29,356 nt of DNA from CAYVKY01 sp964452115 (lineage in GTDB: Bacteria > Bacteroidota > Ignavibacteria > Tepidaquicellales > Tepidaquicellaceae). The DNA is taken from the NCBI GenBank assembly GCA_964452115.1, contig CAYVKY010000011.1, positions 1 to 29,356 of the forward strand, given 5' to 3'. The position numbers and the translations under genes were made by a program. Every line of letters begins with the position of its first letter. Position 1 is the stretch's first letter. A model generated the notes under the pieces. The model ran no database searches. It saw only the letters and a program-made list of their open reading frames with translations, and was not told the origin of the DNA. Positions 17,389 through 25,025 of this stretch are shown in pieces.

Positions 17389-19315
17389 AATCCCACACAA
17401 TAGAGAATCTGGCAAGTGAATTGAACAATCCGCCTCTGTCATCATAAGGATAGAGCGCAGTAGTGTAATTCAGGCGGTTAAAAATATTTGCAAATGTTAA
17501 TGTAACGTTTGCCGAACCAATTCTGCCCGCGATGTATGCATCCATATTGAAAAATTCCCTGTCAGGCAGACCGCTCGGCATATAGACATTCATATATTCA
17601 TTAAAATACTGCGGAGAATATTTTGTCGCATATTTCAGATTTACGCCAAGCCTGAAATTAAGATGATTGTCGAAAAAGAAATTGTGGTACGAAATATCGG
17701 ATTTAAAAAATAATTCAGGAAGGTAATCCCCGCGGAATTTATCGGCAGAAAATTTCAAATCAAAATATTTTGAAAGGAAGGCAAGAGAATAATTACCTCC
17801 GGATAAATTTATAGTGCTGTTATAATCATAACCGTATTGCGTAACGGTAAGGTAAAAGTTTCTGAAATGAATTTTTCCTCCCGCTTCAATATAAGTGCTT
17901 TTTTTATCGGAGTAATAGGGGAGCGAATTATAAAGATTCTGAAACAGAAGCCTTTCAAAAACGAATCCTTCTTTTGTAGAATTTATTCCGCCGGTGAGCG
18001 ATATATCAATATCATTTTTATTTGTAAATACATTAAGATTTCCTTCAATTCCGTATTGAGTGTAAAGATTTGAATTAAAGTAATCCACCCTGAAACCGGC
18101 AGTAAGCATGAGCCTGTAAATGTTCAGGTCGAGCCGTGACTTTGCGGAGTACCTGTTCAGTTTATAGAAATTTTCATTATCGCCGTAATTAAACCTGACA
18201 GTTGTATCGGGATTAATTAAGTTGTATCGGGAAATATCATACACCGCCTCGCCCGAAACAAAAAGTGTTGAAGAAATATCTTTTATCATTTTCACATTAA
18301 CAGTCTGAGACAAAACCGCCTCATATCTCAGCGTGTGGAAATTATTGAATATGATACGCGTGGGAGCCGCTGCCGTATTTTCTCCGTCCCTGTATTCTCT
18401 GAATGCATTTGTAGTGTGCAGTGTTAATGAAGTTACATTGCTTTTATCAAACAAATATGAAAGCGCTGTAAAGCCGATGTCATAATTTCTAATTTTCTCA
18501 TAAGAGGATGGATTCACGGGCAAAGCCAGGATAGGCTCTGTCAACGTGTCGCTGGCGGCATTTACAAGCCCTTCATTCAGCTGCCGGTCAATTGCAGTAT
18601 AATGAAAATTAAATTTCAGATTAAGTTTTTTCGAAGGATAGTAGTTAAGTTTTGTTGAACCGTTCCAAACACCGACATCTGAATTATTATACCTTCCTGC
18701 CGTGCCTTTATTTGCAACTCCGATGATTGCCTGCAGGGTTTTTGAAAACGGGATGTTAAATCTCACGTCTGCGGAAAGTTCGTCATACCTGTCCTGAGAG
18801 TAACGAAGCTGTGTGAATACATAAGGATAAAACTTATCTTTTGTAATAACGTTTACCGCCTTGCCGCGTGAATTAATTCCGTATAAAAATGAAAGCAGAT
18901 TTGAAGTAAGTTCAATTTTTGAAATTTCATTAACCGGGATATATTCATTGTCAAATCCGCCGAAAAGCATGTCATTTACCTGAATGCCGTCTCTGAAAAC
19001 ACCCGTCTGGCTTGGAGCAAAGCCGTTGTATGTAAATTCATTCCTGCCTCCGAAAATAAGAAAATTATTTATGAAGCCGCCCGATTCAAAAAGTACTTCC
19101 GATAAATTTCTCTTGTCATTCCAGATAAAATCATTGACAACGATACTGTCGGATTTATCACTGAATAAAAAACTTTTTTTTATAATATTAGGATTTGATA
19201 ACTTTAAGAGGGAAGTATCTATAACGGATTTATTTGTGTCAATGGCGGCAGTTTGCGGCAAACAGTTAAGCGAAAATGAAAAACTTAAAATCAGTATTAA
19301 AATAAATTTTTTCAC
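17378..19315 (-). CDS. TonB-dependent receptor-like outer-membrane protein in the pstB-phoU operon
   Basis: A 645-residue exported protein: signal peptide at about 1-20, a plug domain at about 60-165 (VFRDGIQVND, IPVNEISKIELTS, YGINSRGKAVNVITK), then a barrel of alternating strands ending WDFNY with a C-terminal aromatic. It lacks the N-terminal carboxypeptidase-like domain of SusC proteins, and no SusD partner is next to it. The start is GTG (19313-19315), which gives a correct signal peptide. It begins 8 bases after phoU, so it is very probably cotranscribed with pstB-phoU. I infer uptake of phosphate, an organophosphate or another phosphorus compound; the substrate is not readable from the sequence. 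Its stop lies inside the end of the convergent GT9 gene. Confidence 0.82.
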   Translation of the reverse strand: MKKFILILILSFSFSLNCLPQTAAIDTNKSVIDTSLLKLSNPNIIKKSFLFSDKSDSIVVNDFIWNDKRNLSEVLFESGGFINNFLIFGGRNEFTYNGFAPSQTGVFRDGIQVNDMLFGGFDNEYIPVNEISKIELTSNLLSFLYGINSRGKAVNVITKDKFYPYVFTQLRYSQDRYDELSADVRFNIPFSKTLQAIIGVANKGTAGRYNNSDVGVWNGSTKLNYYPSKKLNLKFNFHYTAIDRQLNEGLVNAASDTLTEPILALPVNPSSYEKIRNYDIGFTALSYLFDKSNVTSLTLHTTNAFREYRDGENTAAAPTRIIFNNFHTLRYEAVLSQTVNVKMIKDISSTLFVSGEAVYDISRYNLINPDTTVRFNYGDNENFYKLNRYSAKSRLDLNIYRLMLTAGFRVDYFNSNLYTQYGIEGNLNVFTNKNDIDISLTGGINSTKEGFVFERLLFQNLYNSLPYYSDKKSTYIEAGGKIHFRNFYLTVTQYGYDYNSTINLSGGNYSLAFLSKYFDLKFSADKFRGDYLPELFFKSDISYHNFFFDNHLNFRLGVNLKYATKYSPQYFNEYMNVYMPSGLPDREFFNMDAYIAGRIGSANVTLTFANIFNRLNYTTALYPYDDRGGLFNSLARFSIVWDFNY

Positions 19316-19323
19316 AAATAATT

Positions 19324-20022
19324 TTAATTTACGGTATTATCCGTTTTATTTTCTTCCGTACCGTTAATATCCTTTTTGTGCTTGATTACTTTCGATTCAA
19401 TCAGGAATACAACCTCTTCGGCGATATTTGTCGCATGGTCTGAAAGGCGTTCGATATTTTTGATAACATTTATCGTATGCGAGCCCGCAGTAATAAGTTC
19501 CTTGTCGTCCATCATTTTTTCGATAATCCTTTGCGTCATTATTTCATCGAAGCGGTCAACGACAGCATCAGATTTGATTACCTGCAATGCAAGAGCATCA
19601 TCGTGATTTATAAACGCATCAAGCACATTTTTCACATTAAGTGCGGTCTGTTCAGTCATTTTATCAAGTTCAATTTCTTTCAGAACAATTTTATGATTTT
19701 TTATGTATTCAATATCTTTTGCAATATTTACGGCGCAATCGCCCATTCTCTCAAGGTCTCTGTTGAGGCTCAGTGCCGAAAGAATCACCCTCAGGTCAAG
19801 TGCAACGGGCTGCGTCAGTGCGATAATTCTCTGGCATTGTTTTTCAATTTTCAGTTCGTATTTGTCAATTTTTTCATCTCTCCCGATTATAATTTTTGCA
19901 AGTTCAGCATCGCCGTCAAAAAGCGCTTTAAAAGCAGATGCAATCTGCTCTTCAACGATTGTACCCATTTTTATTAAGCGGGAACGGAGTTTATCTATGC
20001 CTTCTTCGAGATAGTGATACAT
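19324..20022 (-). CDS. phoU: Phosphate transport/signalling regulator PhoU
   Basis: PhoU links the Pst phosphate importer to the PhoR/PhoB two-component system and limits phosphate uptake. The 232-residue protein is two repeats of a three-helix bundle. The paired metal-binding motifs are visible: LERMGDCAVNIA (Glu91, Asp95) and IERLSDHATNIAEE (Glu191, Asp195). The hydrophilic last about 20 residues (Lys/Asn/Glu-rich) extend beyond the domain. It lies 41 bases downstream of pstB and 8 bases upstream of the receptor gene, all on the same strand. The ATG at 20022 has no visible Shine-Dalgarno. Confidence 0.95.
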   Translation of the reverse strand: MYHYLEEGIDKLRSRLIKMGTIVEEQIASAFKALFDGDAELAKIIIGRDEKIDKYELKIEKQCQRIIALTQPVALDLRVILSALSLNRDLERMGDCAVNIAKDIEYIKNHKIVLKEIELDKMTEQTALNVKNVLDAFINHDDALALQVIKSDAVVDRFDEIMTQRIIEKMMDDKELITAGSHTINVIKNIERLSDHATNIAEEVVFLIESKVIKHKKDINGTEENKTDNTVN

Positions 20023-20063
20023 AATATTAAATAATTAAAAATAATGAAATAAGATTATAATTG

Positions 20064-20822
20064 TTATCCAAATATTCCCATAATGTAATTCTGAGTTTCC
20101 TCTTTTTGCGGACTCGTAAACATTTTTTTCGTAGTATCAAATTCTATTATATAACCGTTATGAAAAAATGCACAGTAGTCGCTTACGCGTGCTGCCTGCT
20201 GCATATTGTGAGTAACGATTACGATTGTAATTTCTTTTTTCAGGTCGTAAATAAGTTCTTCAATTTTGCCTGTGGAAATCGGGTCAAGCGCGCTTGCAGG
20301 TTCATCCATCAGAATTATTTCAGGATTAACGGCAAGTGCACGTGCGATGCATACGCGCTGCTGCTGTCCTCCCGAAAGCCCTATAGCTGATTCTTTAAGA
20401 CGGTCTTTGACTTCTTCCCATATTGCAGCTTTTCTTAGACTTGATTCAACAATTTCGTCAAGTGCGGATTTTTTTCTCTCACCGTTTATACGCGGACCGT
20501 ATGCCACATTTTCGTAAATTGATTTCGGGAAAGGATTGGATTTCTGAAAAATCATTCCTACTCTTTTTCTTAAAAGTACGATGTCAATATTTTCTTTGTA
20601 AATATCGATGCCGTCAATTATTACATCGCCGTTTACGGTGTATCCGTCAATTAAGTCATTCATTCGGTTCAGCGTACGCAGAAATGTAGATTTTCCGCAG
20701 CCCGACGGTCCTATCAGCGCTGTTATATGATTTTCGGGAATTTCAATATTTAAATCAAAAAGCGCCTGCTTTTTGCCGTAAAAAGTATTCAGATTCCTTG
20801 CTTCAATTTTGGTTAATTTCAA
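20064..20822 (-). CDS. pstB: Phosphate ABC transporter ATP-binding protein PstB
   Basis: PstB is the ATPase of the PstSCAB phosphate importer at the inner membrane. The 252-residue protein carries Walker A GPSGCGKST (38-46), the Q-loop in MIFQKSNPFPKSIYENV, the signature LSGGQQQR (149-156), Walker B ILMDEP (170-175) and the switch His in IVIVTHN. FYGKKQAL and TLNRMNDLI are PstB-specific. The start is TTG at 20820-20822, with family-typical N-terminus. pstS, pstC and pstA are not in the window; the upstream neighbour is lolD, so the importer genes must be elsewhere. A candidate Pho-type promoter lies directly upstream (20845-20878). Confidence 0.96.
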   Translation of the reverse strand: MKLTKIEARNLNTFYGKKQALFDLNIEIPENHITALIGPSGCGKSTFLRTLNRMNDLIDGYTVNGDVIIDGIDIYKENIDIVLLRKRVGMIFQKSNPFPKSIYENVAYGPRINGERKKSALDEIVESSLRKAAIWEEVKDRLKESAIGLSGGQQQRVCIARALAVNPEIILMDEPASALDPISTGKIEELIYDLKKEITIVIVTHNMQQAARVSDYCAFFHNGYIIEFDTTKKMFTSPQKEETQNYIMGIFG

Positions 20823-20844
20823 AATCGCATCAAATTAGTAAATA

Positions 20845-20878
20845 CAAATATACTTAATTTATATTAAGAAATTGTTAA
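20845..20878 (-). promoter_or_regulatory. Candidate Pho-regulated promoter of pstB-phoU-receptor
   Basis: Read on the minus strand, TTAACA (20873-20878), TTAATA (20862-20867) and TAAGTA (20851-20856) follow each other with 5-base gaps, i.e. an exact 11-base period. That is the geometry of PhoB/PhoP boxes, and TTAACA is the known Bacillus half-site. Directly downstream is TATATTTG (20845-20852), which fits the Bacteroidota -7 consensus TAnnTTTG exactly. The repeats sit where a -33 element would be, as in activator-dependent promoters. Transcription would start about 15 bases before the TTG of pstB. The motif reading is mine; regulation is inferred. Confidence 0.55.
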
Positions 20879-20883
20879 GAAAA

Positions 20884-21570
20884 TCAGATGATATCTGATA
20901 TTAATCCGTCTTTCATTTTTATTATCCTGTCGCAGTTTTTTGCAAACTCCTCGTTATGCGTAACGATTACGAACGTCTGGTTAAACTTTTTCCGCAAACC
21001 GAAAATCAGTTCGATAATTGAATTTGCATTTTCGGTATCGAGGTTTCCTGTCGGCTCATCCGCAAGAATAATTTTAGGTGAGTTTATGAGGGCACGCGCG
21101 ATTGCCGCCCTTTGGGCTTCTCCGCCGGATATCTCGGACGGCTTATGGTCTGCACGGTGAAGCAAACCGACTTCTTTCAGAAGGCTGCGAGCTTTATCGG
21201 TGTCGCGTTTGCCTGAAATCATTGATGGAATAAGTATATTTTCAAGCACGGTGAATTCAGGGAGAAGGTGATGGAACTGAAATATGAATCCGATTTCCTT
21301 GTTTCTGAAATCGGCAAGATGCTGCTGGCTGTAAGAAAAAACCTTTTGAGAGTCGAAAAATAATTCGCCCGAATCAGGCGTGTCGAGTGTGCCGAGAATG
21401 TGAAGCAGCGTGCTTTTCCCTGCGCCTGACTTTCCGACGATTGCAGCAATCTCTCCTGACTTAATCTGCAGGTCAATTCCTTTGAGCACCTGAAGTGAAT
21501 ACTCTTTTGTTATCTTATACGATTTTTTTATCTGTGTTGCTTCAAGAAGCACCTGATTATCTTCTGCCAT
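20884..21570 (-). CDS. lolD: Lipoprotein-releasing ABC transporter ATPase LolD
   Basis: LolD powers extraction of lipoproteins from the inner membrane for delivery to the outer membrane. The 228-residue protein shows Walker A GKSGAGKST (46-54), the Q-loop region IGFIFQFHHLLPEFTVLEN typical of the LolD/MacB group, the signature SGGEAQR (148-154), Walker B IILADEPTGNLD (167-178) and a switch His in VIVTHNEEFA. It is encoded 6 bases after the LolC/E permease, so the pair forms one transporter. The ATG at 21570 has no clear Shine-Dalgarno. It is the last gene of the operon beginning with def. Confidence 0.92.
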   Translation of the reverse strand: MAEDNQVLLEATQIKKSYKITKEYSLQVLKGIDLQIKSGEIAAIVGKSGAGKSTLLHILGTLDTPDSGELFFDSQKVFSYSQQHLADFRNKEIGFIFQFHHLLPEFTVLENILIPSMISGKRDTDKARSLLKEVGLLHRADHKPSEISGGEAQRAAIARALINSPKIILADEPTGNLDTENANSIIELIFGLRKKFNQTFVIVTHNEEFAKNCDRIIKMKDGLISDII

Positions 21571-21576
21571 ATATTA

Positions 21577-22806
21577 TTATTCCCATCTGATTGATTCTAC
21601 GGGGTCAACTTTTGCCGCTCTGATTGCCGGATACAGCGATGCCAGAAAGCAAAGCAGAAGTGCAGCCAAAGGTATAAAAATAAAATCGGTATAGCGCATC
21701 TCAACCGGGAGTGCGTTGACAATGTAAACCGAAGAATCAAGTTTATAAATTTCAAAATATTTTTGTGCAAGAGTGAGCCCTGCACCGAGTAATGTTCCCA
21801 CAACCATACCGATAAGCCCGACAACAATACCTTCCGCCATAAAAATTCTTACAATAGATTTTTCGGAAGTGCCGAGTGATTTCAGCACACCGATGTCACG
21901 CTTTTTCTCAATCACCGTCATTGTAAGAGAAGCGAGAATATTAAATGTGGCAACTGCAATTATCAGACTTAAAATAATAAATGCCACCCACCGTTCAACC
22001 TGCAGGATAGAATAAAAATCGCTGTGAAGGTCGTACCAGCTTTGAATATTGTAAGCGCTGCCGAGTTCGGATTTTAATTTTTCTTTAACCGATTCGGAAT
22101 TCTGAATATCATCAAGCCTCATTTCAATGCCGCTGACTTTATTATTCATTCTGAAAAGTCCCTGCGCTGTCGTAAGCGTTACGTACGCATATTTGCTGTC
22201 GTAGTCTTTATTTTCCGCATAGAATATTCCTTTGATAAGGCATTTTCTTGATACCGGCTCGATGAATTGCGTCAGCGATGATTCAAGCCCTGAAGGGCTG
22301 ATAATCGTAACCGTATCGCCGACATTTACGTGAAGTTTGTAAGCGGCGGATACTCCGATGAGCATACTTGCAAGTTCCTCGCTTTCATCCGTTAAATCAT
22401 ACACTCCGAGCCTAACCGATTTTTTCAGACCTGAAACATTTTCAATCTCTGCGGGGTCAACGCCTTTGATGAATATGATATTATTGTTATTCTGCGACGC
22501 AATCATCGCTTTATTAAGGGTGTAAGGAGAAATATATTTTATATGCGGGTCATTTATTTTGGACAGTACTTCCGAGTAATTTCCGAATCTGTCTGAATTC
22601 ACGGGTTCAACGCGGATATGCGGGTCAAAGCCAATGAGAATTGAAGTGACTTTTGAACTGAATCCGTTAAAAACAGAAAGTACAATAATCATGGCAGCCA
22701 CGCCGATTGTAACACCGATTACCGAGATAGCCGTGATAATCGTTATCAGATTGACTTTCCTTTTTGAAAATAAATACCGCCTCGCTATGAAAATTTCTGC
22801 TTTCAA
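21577..22806 (-). CDS. Lipoprotein-releasing ABC transporter permease (LolC/LolE family)
   Basis: A 409-residue MacB/FtsX-type permease with the Lol layout: a cytoplasmic start with FIARRYLFSKRK, TM1 (21-47), a large periplasmic domain (48-270), then TM2 (273-297), TM3 (321-346) and TM4 (374-394), ending AAKVDPVESIRWE. The KKRDIGVLKSLGTS coupling segment (301-314) contacts the ATPase. Only one permease gene is present here, so it may act as a homodimer (LolF-like), as in many bacteria without separate LolC and LolE. The start is TTG (22804-22806), 12 bases after the preceding gene. lolD follows after 6 bases. Confidence 0.9.
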   Translation of the reverse strand: MKAEIFIARRYLFSKRKVNLITIITAISVIGVTIGVAAMIIVLSVFNGFSSKVTSILIGFDPHIRVEPVNSDRFGNYSEVLSKINDPHIKYISPYTLNKAMIASQNNNNIIFIKGVDPAEIENVSGLKKSVRLGVYDLTDESEELASMLIGVSAAYKLHVNVGDTVTIISPSGLESSLTQFIEPVSRKCLIKGIFYAENKDYDSKYAYVTLTTAQGLFRMNNKVSGIEMRLDDIQNSESVKEKLKSELGSAYNIQSWYDLHSDFYSILQVERWVAFIILSLIIAVATFNILASLTMTVIEKKRDIGVLKSLGTSEKSIVRIFMAEGIVVGLIGMVVGTLLGAGLTLAQKYFEIYKLDSSVYIVNALPVEMRYTDFIFIPLAALLLCFLASLYPAIRAAKVDPVESIRWE

Positions 22807-22818
22807 TTTTTATCGTTT

Positions 22819-23655
22819 TTATTCATCAAATACAATTACTGATTCCCTGTACTGCCTTACTTTGTTGGCATCAATCTTTTTAAGCAGTGCAAGTTTAAGG
22901 TCATTGTTCTTTTTATCTATACCGTTTTCGCTTTTCAGCTTTTTTAATTCATATCTTACGTGAAGGACTCGGTTGATAAGTATGTGCCTTGTGATACCGG
23001 CAGGGATTTTAAATTTAGTTGTTGCCGCTTTTATTACGTGATGCTTTCTGAATTTTGGAAATTCAATCAGCATTCCTTTTTTTCTTGTGTACTTTCTTAA
23101 GTCTGAAAATCTGATTTCCTCTTCAGACCTGTCAAATGTATATTTGCCGAAATACAATGCCGTAATCGAATTCAGGCACTGAATCATTTCACCGAAGTTA
23201 AGCGGCAGCGCTGCGATAAAAGTCTGTCCGGATTCGATATCGGAAGTGATAAGTATATTGAGCTTCTTTCTTCTTATCTGTACGGCTTCAGCCATACTTA
23301 TTTCTCTATAACGTATTGAGTGTTTGTCGAAAAACTTAAAAAGCAATTCTTTCGGAAAATTATAAACGTGGTGATTCCACGTTTTCAGTTTTATCCTCGG
23401 ATTCTTGTAATCTATAACCTGAGCAAGTGCAAGTTTGCAATTCAAATCTGTAAGCGTGCTCAGACGGTTTGCGCCGTCAATCAGCAAAAAATCATTTTTA
23501 ACTTTTCCTACGATTACGGGATTATTGAGATATTTGCTTCCTGCAATCCTGTCATAAATATTTCTTAATCTTTTTGTCTCTGTGGTTTCGTGAAGTTTGA
23601 TATCCTTTATCTTGAGAATATTCAATTCAAAAAACTTATCAAAATAATTTATCAT
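22819..23655 (-). CDS. ParB/Srx-fold protein resembling free serine kinases SbnI/SerK
   Basis: The 278-residue product is not a plasmid partition protein: there is no helix-turn-helix domain of the usual ParB kind. Its first about 100 residues read KDIKLHETTETKRL (Glu23), then LNNPVIVGKV, FLLIDGANRLSTL (Asp60, Asn63, Arg64) and KLKTWNHHV. This order (LHE, HPI/NPV, IDGxHR, TWxH) is what I recall of SbnI of Staphylococcus, which phosphorylates free L-serine to O-phosphoserine, and of archaeal SerK. Glu23 and Asp60 sit where those enzymes have essential acids. The remaining about 180 residues are basic and unassigned. It shares ATGA with the truncated clpB upstream and is followed 12 bases later by lolC/E. 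The kinase role is inferred. Confidence 0.62.
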   Translation of the reverse strand: MINYFDKFFELNILKIKDIKLHETTETKRLRNIYDRIAGSKYLNNPVIVGKVKNDFLLIDGANRLSTLTDLNCKLALAQVIDYKNPRIKLKTWNHHVYNFPKELLFKFFDKHSIRYREISMAEAVQIRRKKLNILITSDIESGQTFIAALPLNFGEMIQCLNSITALYFGKYTFDRSEEEIRFSDLRKYTRKKGMLIEFPKFRKHHVIKAATTKFKIPAGITRHILINRVLHVRYELKKLKSENGIDKKNNDLKLALLKKIDANKVRQYRESVIVFDE

Positions 23656-24977
23656 TTAGTAAATTCTATCCTTCCGTGTTTATCAAGTGCAATGCGGATC
23701 GTGTCTCCCGGCAGGTAAGTTGCATCAAGCAGTTTTTCCGAAAGGGGATTCGTAATATATTTCTGTATAACTCTTTTTAATGGTCTTGCGCCGTACTGAA
23801 TATCGAAGCCGGTTCTTCCGAGCCAGTCTTTTACATCGTCATTTATGATAACCGAAAACTGATTTTTAGATAAACGTTCGAGAAGGAAATTTAATTGTAT
23901 ATCTACAATTTTTCTGATATCATCTTCGGATAACGGTTTAAAAAGAAGTATTTCATCAATGCGGTTTAAAAATTCAGGCCTGATTGTTGCCTTCAGCAGT
24001 TCGAAAAGACGCAGACGGAGTTCGCCCATAATCTCGGTTTTGTTTTCATCGTTAATAAACTGCAGCTGCTCCTGAATGATTGATGAGCCGAGATTTGATG
24101 TCATAATAATAATTGTATTTTTGAAATTCACGGTTTTGCCTTTCGAATCCGTGAGCCTGCCTTCATCAAGCACCTGCAGGAGAATGTTAAATACATCCTG
24201 ATGTGCTTTTTCAATTTCGTCTAAAAGCAGTACGCAGTAAGGTTTGCGGCGTACGGCTTCCGTAAGCTGTCCGCCTTCTTCATAGCCGACATATCCCGGA
24301 GGCGCGCCAATCAGCCTTGATACCGAAAATTTTTCCATATACTCGCTCATATCAATTCTTACCATTGCTTTTTCGTCATCAAATAGAAATTCCGCAAGTG
24401 CGCGTGCGAGTTCGGTTTTACCGACGCCTGTAGTACCCATAAATATGAATGAACCAATCGGACGGTTTTCGTCCTGCAACCCGGCTCTTGACCTCCTGAT
24501 TGCATTTGCAACTGATTCGAGTGCTTCATCCTGTCCGACAACTCTTTTCTTCAGGTTCTCTTCCATATTAATGAGTTTCGTTCTTTCGCTCTCGAGCATT
24601 TTAGTAACAGGAATGCCCGTCCATTTGGAAACAATCTCAGCAATATCCTCATCATCAACTTCTTCTTTAAGCATTTTTTTGTCCTTCTGGACTTTATTCA
24701 GTTCATCGGTTTTAACCTGTATTGATTTTTCAAGTTCGGGAATTTGTCCGTATCTGAGTTCGGCAACTTTGCCCAGATCGCCCTGCCTTTCGAGGCGCTC
24801 TGCTTCGCCTTTCAGGGTTTCAACTTTCTGCTTTGACTCCCTGATAGTTTTGATTAATTCTTTTTCAAGGTTCCAGTGTGCTGCCAAACGGTTACGTTCT
24901 TCAGAAAGGGCTGCTATTTCCTTATCAACTTCCTGTAATCTTATTTCGATAGGATTTATATTCTTTTTTTTCTCCAT
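23652..24977 (-). CDS. clpB: ClpB-type disaggregase lacking N domain and NBD1
   Basis: ClpB/Hsp104 normally has about 860 residues; this product has 441 and matches only the second half. Residues 10-105 are the latter part of the coiled-coil M-domain (RLERQGDLGKVAELRYGQIPELEK is the motif-2 end, at 61-84). NBD2 follows: Walker A GTTGVGKT (181-188; usually GPTGVGKT), pore loop GYVGYEEGG with Tyr229, Walker B LLLDE (250-254), the arginine-finger region RPEFLNRIDE (333-342) and sensor 2 YGARPLKR. An in-frame stop two codons before the ATG rules out extension, and fmt lies 48 bases upstream, so no N-terminal half is adjacent. The domain itself is intact. It may be a split ClpB subunit, a special NBD2-only chaperone, or a remnant of a rearrangement. 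Confidence 0.85.
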   Translation of the reverse strand: MEKKKNINPIEIRLQEVDKEIAALSEERNRLAAHWNLEKELIKTIRESKQKVETLKGEAERLERQGDLGKVAELRYGQIPELEKSIQVKTDELNKVQKDKKMLKEEVDDEDIAEIVSKWTGIPVTKMLESERTKLINMEENLKKRVVGQDEALESVANAIRRSRAGLQDENRPIGSFIFMGTTGVGKTELARALAEFLFDDEKAMVRIDMSEYMEKFSVSRLIGAPPGYVGYEEGGQLTEAVRRKPYCVLLLDEIEKAHQDVFNILLQVLDEGRLTDSKGKTVNFKNTIIIMTSNLGSSIIQEQLQFINDENKTEIMGELRLRLFELLKATIRPEFLNRIDEILLFKPLSEDDIRKIVDIQLNFLLERLSKNQFSVIINDDVKDWLGRTGFDIQYGARPLKRVIQKYITNPLSEKLLDATYLPGDTIRIALDKHGRIEFTK

Positions 24978-25025
24978 ATATTAAAAATTTAATCACATAA
25001 AATTAAACAATATGAAAAAATTATT

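Noticed and set aside
22819..23655. ParB chromosome partition protein.
   Set aside because: Only the ParB/Srx-like first domain is seen, with serine-kinase-type LHE and TWNHH motifs; no HTH domain, parA or parS-like site nearby.
24445..24984. A 179-residue open frame opposite the truncated clpB.
   Set aside because: It is a Ser-rich antisense shadow of a gene with intact motifs; no start signal or recognisable domain.
24978..25025. A frameshift hiding the N-terminal half of ClpB just upstream.
   Set aside because: An in-frame stop lies two codons before the ATG and only 48 bases separate it from the intact fmt gene, so there is no room for the missing about 420 residues.
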